Assembly: GCF_026262505.1 (NCBI RefSeq)
Contig: NC_067205.1
Coordinates: 4,898,001-4,962,000 of the forward strand
Origin: Trichomonas vaginalis G3
Taxonomy: Eukaryota > Parabasalia > Trichomonadida > Trichomonadidae
Direction: 5' to 3'
Length of the DNA: 64,000 nucleotides
The position numbers were made by a program, and so were the translations under genes. Shown in pieces: positions 30,762 through 40,306 of the stretch. How positions within the stretch are numbered: position 1 is the first letter of the stretch; every line of letters starts with the position of its first letter. Below the pieces are notes generated by a model. It searched no databases. It saw only the letters and a list, made by a program, of their open reading frames with translations, and was not told the DNA's origin.

Positions 30762-31366
30762 ATATGACAGCATTTAATAAAAAGATTAAATCGGTTCTTA
30801 TTGAACAGTTAAAAGGTGCCGGATATCCTCAACCTAATGAAGTTGATATGTTTTATAGTTTTGAAACTAATTCAATAGAATTTCGTGTTAATTCAAATTC
30901 AAAAGCTGGTTTCATATTTGATTTAAAAGATGGTGCTGTCGGTGATGAGATTGAAAATATATACACGAATAATAATTTTAGAGCTATTACAGGAATCAAT
31001 GATGAAGAATGTTTTAAGAAAATGGCTCTTTTTGGAGCAAAAGAAATAGCATTAATCGACCTTTTAGAATATTTACCAAAATCAATAGCCATGAGGGCAG
31101 AAGGTAATTTATTAACTTCAATTTCTTTTCACAGCGTTTGGTCAAGAGAACCAGTAATAATTAAATCGAGTATAAGTGAGTTCGCAGAAGATTCAATTTT
31201 ATGTTTAACGAACTGCTTATATTCTCCGCCGAAGCATTATTCAATAACTAATTATGTTAATAAATTTAATATAAAATTAGTTGAACCATCGAGCCTAAAA
31301 GATATTGTCCTTCCTGGTGATAGAAAAGATAGCATTATTATCGAACTCATATTAATCGCTTATTAA

Positions 31367-31565
31367 AATTTAATTATATATAAAAGTTAGTATACATATC
31401 AAGGGTACGACGGCACTGCGTTCCACCGTACCCATTATATGTGAATTTGACACTTTACAAAACCGTTAACGTATATTTTACAATACAAACGACAACACTA
31501 ACTTAACCTTAAATATTTACAAAGCCGCCAACCACTTCACCTCACTAATGTAAAAATAAACGTTC
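31367..31565. other. M2/M3 junction region
   Basis: Gene-free. It contains a hairpin at about 31406-31433 (GGGTACG/CGTACCC) and GACACTTTACAAAACCGTTAACG at 31448-31470, loosely similar in reverse complement to the Maverick terminus at 17463. It lies between the mirror-image gene blocks of M2 and M3, so element ends are expected here. Confidence 0.5.
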
Positions 31566-31886
31566 TCACTTACAAAAGTATTGCAACTCCTCCCATTGCT
31601 GTGCTTCATATAACAGCTCATAATCTTCTGACTCACTTTCTTCTTCATATAGGTCAAAATCACTGTCATAGTTTATACCTGTAAGTTTTGACAAAGCTAA
31701 TGAAACACGCTTACCGTTTGTATCATATGCTTGTATAAACTTTCCATTATGCTTGTAGTCATAAACGCTCAAACTAACTTTACCCTTTCTCCCTCGTATC
31801 TGATAGAATGTATTTTCACGAGGAACGAAGAACAAATTCTTGAACTCATGACCGTTGTAGTTTGTTATCTCAATAGTTTTCGTCAT
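31566..31886 (-). CDS. Small protein resembling the HNH protein C-terminal domain
   Basis: 106 residues from ATG 31884-31886. The first ~70 residues (ITNYNGHEFKNLFFVPRENTFYQIRGRKGK ... IQAYDTNGKRVSLALSKL) match the layout of the C-terminal domain of the M2 HNH protein (YGNHEFEDLFYDIDADLFYYY ... DVNGKRTCITYSK). An acidic tail (DLYEEESESEDYELLYEA) follows. No nuclease motif is present, so it could be a detached DNA-recognition domain. Function unknown. Confidence 0.6.
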   Translation of the reverse strand: MTKTIEITNYNGHEFKNLFFVPRENTFYQIRGRKGKVSLSVYDYKHNGKFIQAYDTNGKRVSLALSKLTGINYDSDFDLYEEESESEDYELLYEAQQWEELQYFCK

Positions 31887-32004
31887 TTATATAAAAATAA
31901 AATAAAAAATAAAATAAAAAAATAAAATAAAAAAATAAACTTAAAATTAATGATATCACCACCCTCACACGTATGAAAACATAGCGCAAAAATAAATTTA
32001 GGTG

Positions 32005-32052
32005 AAGTGGTGAAATCTCACCTCTTTTTTCACCTCTTTTTTCACCTCATGA
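32005..32052. repeat. GGTGA hairpin repeat 1
   Basis: AGGTGAAGTGGTGAAATCTCACCTCTTTTTTCACCT-type sequence just downstream of the stop at 32055. It is one of six related copies in M3. Confidence 0.8.
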
Positions 32053-32054
32053 AT

Positions 32055-32570
32055 TCATTGCTTTATAACTCTCTTCCTTGGTTTCTTTTTAGTTGCTTTC
32101 TTCACGTCTGTCTCCAACTTGACTGTCTTTCTTCTTCGTCCGTAATGATACCAATTACTTCCACCAGTCAATGGGTCAAATGGTCTTTCGTAAGGGTTTC
32201 CATACATTCCATAGGGACCATACGGAAGAACTGCTGGTGGAGGAAGAGTTCCATCGACTCTATTTAAATGCATTGTTTCACCTTTCATCTGGTCATTAAA
32301 GTCTTTTGCATGTTTTGAAAACTCATCGTCCTTTCCTAAAGCATTTTCCGACTCAGTCGCAACCAAATTGGATGCTTTATTTATGAGCCCTATTTTATTT
32401 AATCTTAACTTCTTTGCAACCCAGCCTCCAATCTTTCCTTTATTTGCATCTAATGTCTTCGAAACCCTTCCTCCACTCATTTTATTTACTGCGTCATAAG
32501 CTCCAAGTGCTTTTGCTCCAAATGCTAATGCTTTTGTTCCCATTGCGCCTAAAGCTGCCCAAGCTACCAT
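32055..32570 (-). CDS. M3 Gly/Ala-rich amphipathic protein with basic tail
   Basis: 171 residues from ATG 32568-32570. The N-terminus is Ala/Gly-rich and helical (MVAWAALGAMGTKALAFGAKALGAY), followed by basic amphipathic helices (KIGGWVAKKLRLNKIGLINKASNL). A Pro/Tyr/Gly stretch (PPPAVLPYGPYGMYGNPYE) leads to a Lys/Arg-rich end (KKATKKKPRKRV). This resembles minor virion proteins that combine membrane-active and nucleic-acid-binding parts (adenovirus VI/X-like in role). It is stop-to-start adjacent with 32571-32795. Assignment by composition only. Confidence 0.6.
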   Translation of the reverse strand: MVAWAALGAMGTKALAFGAKALGAYDAVNKMSGGRVSKTLDANKGKIGGWVAKKLRLNKIGLINKASNLVATESENALGKDDEFSKHAKDFNDQMKGETMHLNRVDGTLPPPAVLPYGPYGMYGNPYERPFDPLTGGSNWYHYGRRRKTVKLETDVKKATKKKPRKRVIKQ

Positions 32571-32795
32571 TTACCCCATATTAAAATCATCTCTCTTCAA
32601 TATTATCTCATAAAAGTTCTCGTTACTGGAGAAAGTCAATGAAACATAAACATTCTCATGGACTTCGTCCTCGCCGCGTTGCGGCTTCATAAACTTCTTT
32701 CTTATATCATCTATACGCTTCAAAATGTCTGAACAATTGCTAACATCTTCTACAACAGTTATTTCATCATGAATGACCTTCAAGAACAAGCTCAT
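32571..32795 (-). CDS. Small M3 protein carrying an in-frame hairpin cassette
   Basis: 74 residues from ATG 32793-32795, directly between two same-strand genes. It is strand/helix mixed (VYVSLTFSSNENFYEIILK). Residues ~36-45 (KPQRGEDEVH) are encoded by cassette 7 and are identical to a peptide in the unrelated PolB N-terminal domain at 45688. No family recognised. Confidence 0.6.
   Translation of the reverse strand: MSLFLKVIHDEITVVEDVSNCSDILKRIDDIRKKFMKPQRGEDEVHENVYVSLTFSSNENFYEIILKRDDFNMG
32660..32685. repeat. Paired mini-hairpin cassette 7 (in frame)
   Basis: GGAC-TTC-GTCC, linker TC, GCCGC-GTT-GCGGC. Exact reverse complement of cassette 10 at 45855-45880, so the two minus/plus genes read the same peptide. 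Confidence 0.94.
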
Positions 32796-33677
32796 TTAAT
32801 ATGCTATTAAAATCATCTCAATAATGAGTCCATCCTTTCCATCTTTAGGTAGCACAACATCTTTCATTGAAGAAGGTTCGACAAGTCTTATGTTAAACTT
32901 ACTGACAAAGTTTGTTATACTATAATGCTTCGGCGGCGAATACATGTAGTTTGAAAGACATAATATAGATTCTTCAGCAAATTCACTTATACTGGATTTT
33001 ATAACAATGTTCTCACGAGACCAAATACCACCAATTGACAATCTTGTAAGCAATCCTGCTGAACCTTCTACTGTAAACATCGATGGTAACATTCCACGAA
33101 GGTCATCTATTGACATCGTTGAGTCACTGAATTTAAATATTTTCTTAAAGCAATCGTCATTATCTAACCATGCAATAGCTTTGAAGTTTTCATTCGAATA
33201 TACATCTGCTTCATTAAATGTAAAACCTGACTTCTTTGCAGAGACGACTTTAAAATCTATTGAGTTTGTTTCAAAATTATACGCTATGGTAACTTCTGAA
33301 GGTAATGGATGTCCTTCCGCAGTCAGTTGTTCTCTCACTACCGTTTGAAGCTTTGTGTTAAAAACTTTCATGTCATCTCCTGTGTCTAGGTTCACATACA
33401 CAGCAATGGGAAAACTATCTTGCTTCTTTGTTTCATCATTATACCTCAAAACATTAAAGTTCTTCAATAATATTGTTCTTCCTGCTGGAATACTTCTAAC
33501 TTGTCTGATTTCAATAGCTTTCTCACCTCCTACATACTCTACCCAGTGTCTTGGATATTCATAAGTATACTGACTTTCTTGAATTTTGGTTGGTTTCATC
33601 ATAACGTGTTCATAGTATATCTTTATACTCTTGTCAGTTAGACTCGGTGCTATGTTCTGAATATTTCTGACTTGCAT
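32796..33677 (-). CDS. Conserved Maverick structural-type protein (M3, intact)
   Basis: 293 residues. ATG at 33675-33677 (MQVRNIQNIAPSLTDKSIKIYYEH) is chosen over a longer reading because the M2 homologue at 28880 starts with the same residues. Conserved blocks are EYPRHWVEYVGGEKAIEIRQ, SIPAGRTILL, NLDTGDDMK, and the C-terminal IVIKSSISEFAEESILCLSN, YSPPKHYSITNFVSKFNIRLVEPSS and LIIEMILIAY. It is strand-rich. Divergent from the ATPase with only ~16 bp between the ATGs, so they share a promoter. Probably a virion protein; family not named. Confidence 0.8.
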   Translation of the reverse strand: MQVRNIQNIAPSLTDKSIKIYYEHVMMKPTKIQESQYTYEYPRHWVEYVGGEKAIEIRQVRSIPAGRTILLKNFNVLRYNDETKKQDSFPIAVYVNLDTGDDMKVFNTKLQTVVREQLTAEGHPLPSEVTIAYNFETNSIDFKVVSAKKSGFTFNEADVYSNENFKAIAWLDNDDCFKKIFKFSDSTMSIDDLRGMLPSMFTVEGSAGLLTRLSIGGIWSRENIVIKSSISEFAEESILCLSNYMYSPPKHYSITNFVSKFNIRLVEPSSMKDVVLPKDGKDGLIIEMILIAY

Positions 33678-33693
33678 TTTTAATGGAGATAAA

Positions 33694-34581
33694 ATGAAGC
33701 ATTTAATACATGACGTAGATGAAGACATGAATGAAAGCAGTGAAAAGCTCAACAGTTCTCTCATTCTTCCTTTCAGTAAGGACTATGAGTTCTGTTCAAA
33801 TGGTGTTTATTTATATTGTGGAAAGATGGGGTCAGGTAAGACATTTAACCTCATTCGTCATATACTCATAACAGAGCGTTTAGGTCAAGATTCATATTAT
33901 GACCAAATCATTATATCAGCAACTTCAGACTCTATGGACTCAACAGCGAAAACATTTATGTCAAAAGTTCAAGCCTCTGTCGTTAAAGTTCCAGATAGCG
34001 AACTCATTGAATTTCTTCAACGTTACATTCGACGTAAGAGGAAATATTATGCCATCGTTGAATTTATACAGTCAGGAATGCAAAAGACTTCTGAGGAGAT
34101 GGAAAGAATTATTGACAAACACCACTTACGTCAGTACTCAGGAGTTTACGATATGAAACGACTTACAAACTACATTCTGTCAAAACTTTCAAAATACCCC
34201 TTCAAAAAGTATCCTTCAAATACTCTGCTCGTTTGCGACGACTTCGCCGGAAAAGGTTTAGTGTCAAAGCCTGACTCACCATTAGCTAACATCATTACTA
34301 AAGTCAGACATTACCACTTAACTGTAGCAATACTTATGCAAACATGGCGTTTTCTTGCTTTAAACATAAAACGTCTCATAACTGACTTCGTTATCTTTCA
34401 AGGTTTCTCACGCTATGATATTGAACTCATTTGGAAACAGTCAGGTATAACATTACCTTTTGAAGAAATTTGGGAAGCATATAAGTCTCTCATCTCTCCT
34501 CGTTCATACCTTGAGATTCATATCATGACTAATACCATTAAAGTCAAAAATATTCCATGGGAACGACCAACATTGTTTTAA
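33694..34581 (+). CDS. M3 A32/FtsK-type DNA-packaging ATPase
   Basis: Intact 295-residue P-loop ATPase thought to pump DNA into the virion. ATG at 33694. Walker A YCGKMGSGKT (residues 41-50, GKMGSGKT 43-50), Walker B LLVCDD (178-183) and downstream ILMQTWRFLALNIKRL and DFVIFQGFSRYD match the HerA/FtsK packaging class of Polintons and large DNA viruses. Length is typical. The stop overlaps the convergent gene by 4 bp. It is the only one of three copies in the window that is undamaged. Confidence 0.92.
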   Translation: MKHLIHDVDEDMNESSEKLNSSLILPFSKDYEFCSNGVYLYCGKMGSGKTFNLIRHILITERLGQDSYYDQIIISATSDSMDSTAKTFMSKVQASVVKVPDSELIEFLQRYIRRKRKYYAIVEFIQSGMQKTSEEMERIIDKHHLRQYSGVYDMKRLTNYILSKLSKYPFKKYPSNTLLVCDDFAGKGLVSKPDSPLANIITKVRHYHLTVAILMQTWRFLALNIKRLITDFVIFQGFSRYDIELIWKQSGITLPFEEIWEAYKSLISPRSYLEIHIMTNTIKVKNIPWERPTLF

Positions 34582-34970
34582 AGTTTAACCTTCAATTGAC
34601 TGATGGTAAACAAATTCCATGCATCTCTGTCGCCATTTCTGTTAATATTTTTGCTGTCATTCATATCATCCACTTCCCCATCCGTTAACTTTTGAGGATA
34701 TGCGTTAGAATAGCTGTTCTTAAATGAAGGCTTTTCACCTTTGAGAGCATAAACTCTATAACTTTCTGCATACTTTATGTTTGAACCTCCTGAGCCATCA
34801 TTGACATAAATTTTTATAGGCTTCCACCCTTTGTTCATGTTCCTGCTTCTTCCCTTAGCTCTTTTGTTCAGTAGTTCTACATCTTTATACACTGCACCTG
34901 TCTCAGTGAATTCAACAATATTTTCATTCGTTAGCTTTACATTCAAACCCTTGTCGAGTATATTGTTCAT
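34578..34970 (-). CDS. Conserved Maverick protein, MNNI.DKGLNVKL family (M3 copy)
   Basis: 130 residues from ATG 34968-34970; the longer upstream reading overlaps the next gene and is not supported. Homologue of 27602-27994, with ENIVEFTETGAVYKDVE, the basic KRAKGRSRNMN segment and NINRNGDRDAWNLFT. Convergent 4-bp overlap with the ATPase and divergent 34-bp spacing to 35005 are conserved between elements. Confidence 0.72.
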   Translation of the reverse strand: MNNILDKGLNVKLTNENIVEFTETGAVYKDVELLNKRAKGRSRNMNKGWKPIKIYVNDGSGGSNIKYAESYRVYALKGEKPSFKNSYSNAYPQKLTDGEVDDMNDSKNINRNGDRDAWNLFTISQLKVKL

Positions 34971-35004
34971 TTCATACATATAAAAGGTTTTTATTCTATA
35001 TGAA

Positions 35005-35619
35005 ATGAGAAGCAAATCCATCTTAGCTGGTGCCGTTAATGTTCCAATTGAACCAACATCAAATGTTGACTCACGAACGACAAACAATATTGTCATAAAG
35101 AACTATAGTTCGGAGTGTTTGAAAGAGCCAGAACCAGAGCTGAAATCCGTGAATTTAAACACAGCTTCAAACGCTAACGCTACATCAGATGTTAAGTTAG
35201 AGTATCCACCACTGGACCAAATTCTTTCAAGAGAAGCCAACGACAACCCTTACATAAATGTTCAAACAAATCCTTCAGATAACGTAGACCATTACCTTCT
35301 TCAGTTATACCAAACAATTTTACTCAAAGACGATAAGAAGCTTTTGATAAATCTTATAAGTAAGAACCAAATAATTCTAACAAAGGAGGACCTTGAAAAT
35401 GTTATATCACGAATAACAGGGAAACAATGTGTCATTGACTATCTCGACCCTGAAATCGAATGCTGTGGTCAAACGCCACCATTCATGAAAATAGGTAACA
35501 TCCGCATCATTGAAATACCAGGTACTCCAGGAGTTGAGTTTAAGTATAAATATTCGAATGAATATACAAAACTTTCAACAGAATATAAATTATGTTTGAA
35601 ATATGTTTTAGTAAATTAA
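35005..35619 (+). CDS. Conserved Maverick protein, MRSKSILAG family (M3 copy)
   Basis: 204 residues from ATG 35005. Homologue of 27048-27566 with a longer C-terminus (PGTPGVEFKYKYSNEYTKLS). The Asn/Pro-rich middle is probably disordered; the helical block DNVDHYLLQLYQTILL...VISRITGKQ follows. Its stop overlaps the stop of 35616-35885 by 4 bp. Function unknown; always next to the packaging ATPase block. Confidence 0.7.
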   Translation: MRSKSILAGAVNVPIEPTSNVDSRTTNNIVIKNYSSECLKEPEPELKSVNLNTASNANATSDVKLEYPPLDQILSREANDNPYINVQTNPSDNVDHYLLQLYQTILLKDDKKLLINLISKNQIILTKEDLENVISRITGKQCVIDYLDPEIECCGQTPPFMKIGNIRIIEIPGTPGVEFKYKYSNEYTKLSTEYKLCLKYVLVN

Positions 35620-35885
35620 AGCAACTTATAGTATCTATCCAAAACTTCTTCAACAGTATCGAACTCATCTTCATAATGCAAACCTAATCTTATTGACTTG
35701 GTGCAGTTTTCACTAACACAATATAGCGCTTTGCGCTCGGCGCCTTTGACGCCTTTTTCTGTTCTCTTGACTGACATAACTAACTCATTTGTTTCATCAA
35801 ACAGCAATAACCAAAGTTCATGACCTAATACATAACATTCATACTTTATATTTTTAGCTCTGAGTTCTCTTGTAAGCTGTTGCAT
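35616..35885 (-). CDS. Small M3 protein with in-frame hairpin cassette
   Basis: 89 residues from ATG 35883-35885. Compact alpha/beta-like sequence (IKYECYVLGHELWLLLFDETNELVMSV). A stretch around KGVKGAERKALY is encoded by cassette 8. The start overlaps the end of the upstream same-strand gene by 40 bp. Family not recognised. Confidence 0.55.
   Translation of the reverse strand: MQQLTRELRAKNIKYECYVLGHELWLLLFDETNELVMSVKRTEKGVKGAERKALYCVSENCTKSIRLGLHYEDEFDTVEEVLDRYYKLL
35725..35753. repeat. Paired mini-hairpin cassette 8 (in frame)
   Basis: AGCGC-TTT-GCGCT, one-base linker, then GGCGCC-TTT-GACGCC with one mismatch. Inside the gene at 35616-35885. Confidence 0.82.
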
Positions 35886-36622
35886 TTAATATTTTCTAAA
35901 AAGTCAACTTCAACAGTCATTCGCACTGGTGCCTTCAGTTCTACAGGCTCGCCCTGAAAGTCAACAAGTCTGAATTGCATGTCTTTCAAATTATGAGGAC
36001 TAATGCGAACCCATTTACCTAAATGAGTTGCTATGACAGGAACGTTTGGAATGAACATTGAATTGACTGCATAACAGAAGGATTTATATTCTACTGAACC
36101 TTTACTATTAACTCCTGAAATACCTGTGACATTAGCTATTTTTGACTCAACGTATAAACAATTACCATAACATACGTATGGAACAGATTTCATCTCAATC
36201 GTTTTGTCAACACTTTTCAAAGGACATGTCATATGGTATGCTCCCAGAAGCAATTGAACTCTATGACTCATTCGTGTTATCTTAAACTCCTTCGCATAAC
36301 TGAACTTCAAAACTCCTGCAATAAGTTTAACATTCATTAAGTTTTCTTCGTTATCCTTGTTTATTGTAGTATTTATGAGCGCATTTAACACTCCAGCTAA
36401 TGTTTCCATCTTATATTCTACATTATTGTGAAATCTTATTTCATGCTTCTTTCCATCTATTTCAAGCTCCATGAAATCTGTTTCATCTGTTATAACGAAT
36501 GAAGCGATAGTATTGAAGTCAACAACTCTGAATGCAAGTGGCTCATTCTGTAGACCTAAGTTTGTTTGTAGCTTTACTGTCCCGTATTCGTTTGGGTCTG
36601 TACTTTGCAAATAGAACAACAT
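35846..36622 (-). CDS. M3 penton-like minor capsid protein candidate
   Basis: 258 residues from ATG 36620-36622 (MLFYLQSTDPNEYGTV); an ATG 11 codons upstream would overlap the divergent fibre gene. Strand-rich, with FRVVDFNTIASFVITDETDF, a YKMETLAGVLNALI helix, and near the end ISPHNLKDMQFRLVDFQGEPVEL. The 'l.d..F.L.D..G.pv.L' ending is the type I associate with Polinton minor capsid (penton) proteins. It sits directly upstream of the fibre gene on the other strand, fitting a vertex complex. Assignment is moderate. Confidence 0.55.
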   Translation of the reverse strand: MLFYLQSTDPNEYGTVKLQTNLGLQNEPLAFRVVDFNTIASFVITDETDFMELEIDGKKHEIRFHNNVEYKMETLAGVLNALINTTINKDNEENLMNVKLIAGVLKFSYAKEFKITRMSHRVQLLLGAYHMTCPLKSVDKTIEMKSVPYVCYGNCLYVESKIANVTGISGVNSKGSVEYKSFCYAVNSMFIPNVPVIATHLGKWVRISPHNLKDMQFRLVDFQGEPVELKAPVRMTVEVDFLENIKCNSLQENSELKI

Positions 36623-36639
36623 TTTATTCTCATTAAAAT

Positions 36640-39600
36640 ATGAGTATTGCTGCATATGCGTATGAAGCTGACAGAGCTAAACGTTTATATTTTGGTCAAT
36701 ACTCTCTCACACTTACTGACAAATATATTGTTATTTCTGATGGAAATACCGAGAAATACATAACATGGAAGGACTATGAAAAGTTTGACCCTATTTTAAC
36801 TCCATGTACAATGCCATTCATTGTAAATGGTGAAGTTGTCATGAAGAACGACACAACAGTATATAAGTCTGTTCATGAAGCGTTAGAATATATGTTGAAT
36901 TATAATCCCGAAAGATTTGACCCAAGCACTACGTCATGTACAATGCCTTTTATTAAGGATGGTGAAATCGTAAGAGTTCCGGATTCAACGGTTTATACTG
37001 CTGTTCAAAACAGTTTACAAAACATTTTAGCGAATATCTTTAATTCAGAAACTACAGAAATAAAATTACCATATATAACAGATGCTAAAGAAATTAAATC
37101 AAAAACGACAACATTATTTACGTCACTTAATGATTTAATGACTTATATCATTAATATTCCTGCACCAACTACAGCATTTGATCCAAACTCGACGGTTTGC
37201 AGTGTACCTTTCATAAAGGACAGTTCATTAATTGTTTTAAGGGATTCAACAGTTAATGAATCATTAAAGGCGTCATTAATGAAAATCATTGATTTTAACT
37301 CATTCACGAATACATATAATTCATTCATTAATGTTTCATATGCTTCTAAAGAAGGTGAGCCAAAAACTATCGATAAAGCGGTGTATGAAATAAAAGCATC
37401 AACGACGAAATTGAATTCGTTAACTTTTGACGGTGATAGTTTCGTTAATGACATAACATCGGGAAAACAATTTTAACGAAAGAATATTTAAAATCTCATG
37501 TTAGTGAGTTCGTTGAAATTGAAAAAGAAGGTGGAATTAAGTTCGATCCACTGAATTTCATTTTCAGCTTAGCGAATGCGGGTGTTAGTTTCGCTGAATG
37601 GACAACTATACAGAGTGAAATAAATGCAATATGGACGTTTTTGGGTCAAAAGCGGAATGGGTGAGCTTGTAAATGCTGCAAGAACATTAGGTGAAACAGG
37701 AAATTTTGTAGATGGTTTTAAAAGACTTGTTTCAAATGTTTTAACAAACACAAAGAAATTATTTAGATATACCATACATAACGGACGGATTTTCGAACAG
37801 GTAGCAACAAACCCTCCGGTTATGGCTGCGTTGATGATGGTTAGAGATATAAAACCACGTAACGACGGGAACGAAGAACATGAACAACAGAGCCCAACGG
37901 GCTCAGAGCCACATAGTGGCGAGGATACTGGTCGGGTTATTCAAGACATTAAAAACGTGTATCCTGAAGTTATTGATTTATTTAGAGGAGTTAATGATTC
38001 AATTTCAAAACATTCTATAACCCTCGATGAAGAGAATAAATTAACAGATTATATATTCGTCATTATTGCAGAATTAATGAAGAGAATAAATGAAAAAGGA
38101 ATTGGTGATATCATTAATGTCAGCGATGTAATGATGAAAAGAAATTTTGACTCATTATTTACAAAACCGAAAACAGAATATAGTCTTTATGACGTAATTA
38201 CCGAATTAATGAAAAAGATTAATGATAATAAGAGTTCTGGCGGAAGAGTTGAATTAGAAGTGAATGATGTTAATGAGAAATTAGCCGAAAAAGCAGATAA
38301 AAACCATGTTCATTATATAACTTCAGACGAACAGATTATAACGGACTACCATGGATATTTAACACGAAGTGATGAAGTGAAGACAAAAAATGTTAATGAA
38401 AGAAGATATAAATACATTCGTGCTAAAGGTTATGACATAAGCTGTACTGTACAGTATGATGTAGCTAAAGCACCAGAAGCATTTGGTTATAACGATGAAA
38501 TTTATGCCTCTACTTTCAATGTTAACGGTGTATTAGTTGAACCAAGATTTACTTTGAGAGTTAAGTCAAAAATAACGTTTGAAGATGCTATTAAAAGTAA
38601 AGCTGACAAAGTTGAACTCGAAGCAACGAACAAAGTTTTGAAATCTCATAAACACAACATCTCCGATATAAATGAACTTCAAGCTACATTAGACAGTAAA
38701 GCTGACAAGAACCATACACATAAATCCTTCACTACTGTTAGAGCAGACGACATAATATTGAACTTTGACCTTGGTTCAAGTGCACCATTAGAAAATCCAA
38801 GTACAAGCGTAAAAGATACTCTTAACAGTTTAGATAACAGTTGCAGGAACATTGAAAGTCATGCCAGAAACTTTGAAGCATATGAACTACCAGCAATGTT
38901 AGATAAGAAAGCAGATAAGAACCATACACATGATTTCTTCACAACTGTTGGTATAGAAAGTATTGAAGGAACGGTTGAAGAAACTGGTGGGGATGCAATA
39001 TATTGTAAACCTCCTAACTTTCCACAAGGTTTAACATCGGATGACGACATAACGACGATGAGAAACATTAGATGTAAAGATGTTTATGTCATGAAGGATG
39101 AACATAATATTAAATTCACTGCTCAAGATTTATATGACAAGAAAGCCGACAAGAACCATACACATAAATCCTTCACTACTGTTAGAGCAGACGACATAAT
39201 ATTGAACTTTGACCTTGGTTCAAGTGCACCATTAGAAAATCCAAGTACAAGCGTAAAAGATACTCTTAACAGTTTAGATAACAGTTGCAGGAACATTGAA
39301 AGTCATGCCAGAAACTTTGAAGCATATGAACTACCAGCAATGTTAGATAAGAAAGCAGATAAGAACCATACACATGATTTCTTCACAACTGTTGGTATAG
39401 AAAGTATTGAAGGAACGGTTGAAGAAACTGGTGGGGATGCAATATATTGTAAACCTCCTAACTTTCCACAAGGTTTAACATCGGATGACGACATAACGAC
39501 GATGAGAAACATTAGATGTAAAGATGTTTATGTCATGAAGGATGAACATAATATTAAATTCACTGCTCAAGATTTATATGACAAGAAAGCCGACAAGAAC

Positions 39601-40266
39601 CATACACATAAATCCTTCACTACTGTTAGAGCAGACGACATAATATTGAACTTTGACCTTGGTTCAAGTGCACCATTAGAAAATCCAAGTACAAGCGTAA
39701 AAGATACTCTTAACAATTTAGATAAGAGTTGCAGGAATACCGAAGATCATGCCAGAAACTTTGAAGCATATGAACTACCAGCAATGTTAGATAAGAAAGC
39801 CGACAAAACAGAGCTTCAAACATTAAAGACAGAAATACTTCAAACATTATATCCTATAGGTTCTATTTATACGTCAATGAACTCAACAAATCCAGCAACA
39901 GTTCTGGGTTTCGGTACGTGGGAACAGATTGTAGATAAATTCTTATACTGTGCTAGATATTCAAAGCAAACAGGAGGTTCGAAGAAAATTACTGAAGCAA
40001 ACCTTCCACCGCACACTCATACAGGAACGACAAACTTTTCTGGCGACCATAGTCACTCATTAAGAGACCATCCATTATACAACTCAGAATATGAAGCTGG
40101 CAATGACGTTTTATCTCCATCTTATAACAATGCAGCAAAAAAGACTTTTCGACCAACTGAACCAGGAGGAAATCATTCACATACTTTCACAACAAATCCA
40201 ACAGGCTCGGGTGCAGATTATATGCCACCATTTATGACTGTATTTGCATGGAATAGAGTTCAATGA
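36640..40266 (+). CDS. M3 large fibre with bacteriophage tail-collar domain (frameshifts)
   Basis: Probable receptor-binding fibre of about 1,200 residues. ATG 36640; frames shift near 37468 (a missing A) and near 37640, then 37624-40266 stays open. The N-terminal part has repeated '[F/I]DP..T.C..PFI..GE' blocks (~50, 92, 188). The middle is collagen-free but rich in KADKNHTH repeats, typical of phage side-fibre trimers, with a 444-bp internal duplication. The C-terminus has YPIGSIYTSMNSTNPATVLGFGTWEQI, ANLPPHTHTG and YMPPFMTVFAWNRVQ: the phage tail-collar/receptor tip module. Cassette 9 lies in frame. Transfer from a bacteriophage is likely. Confidence 0.85.
37890..37920. repeat. Paired mini-hairpin cassette 9 (in frame)
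   Basis: GAGCCC-AAC-GGGCTC, linker AGA, GCCAC-ATA-GTGGC. It encodes residues around QQSPTGSEPHSGE in the fibre. Confidence 0.88.
38705..39797. repeat. 444-bp tandem duplication in the fibre gene
   Basis: The marker ACCATACACATAAATCC recurs at 38711, 39155 and 39599, exactly 444 bp apart (148 codons). The first two units are nearly identical; the third is partial. Since 444 is divisible by three, the frame is kept and the fibre is lengthened. Confidence 0.95.
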
Positions 40267-40306
40267 ACGCGCTTGAGCCTAGAATAAAATCTTTAACTTT
40301 ACATAA

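Larger units (their letters stand above)
28880..31366 (+). pseudogene. Conserved Maverick structural-type gene interrupted by a 1.6-kb insertion
   Basis: Homologue of 32796-33677. The 5' part (ATG 28880, MQVRNFVNTVPSLNDKSIKIYYEH ... DLDTGDDMT) and the 3' part (AFNKKIKSVLIEQL ... LIIELILIAY, stop 31364-31366) are in the same frame. They are separated by the element at 29173-30761, flanked by ATATGAC repeats. Joined, it would be of similar length to the M3 protein. Conserved 3' blocks include VWSREPVIIKSSISEFAEDSILCL and YSPPKHYSITNYVNKFNIKLVEPSS. The divergent arrangement with the ATPase is conserved in M3. It may be a virion protein; no named family is recognised. Confidence 0.85.

Noticed and set aside
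23624-35958. CAGGCTCGCCCTG in PolB (23628) and the penton-like gene (35944) as another cassette
   Set aside because: Same 13 bases in both, but the M3 PolB has no length difference at that site, so insertion is not supported.
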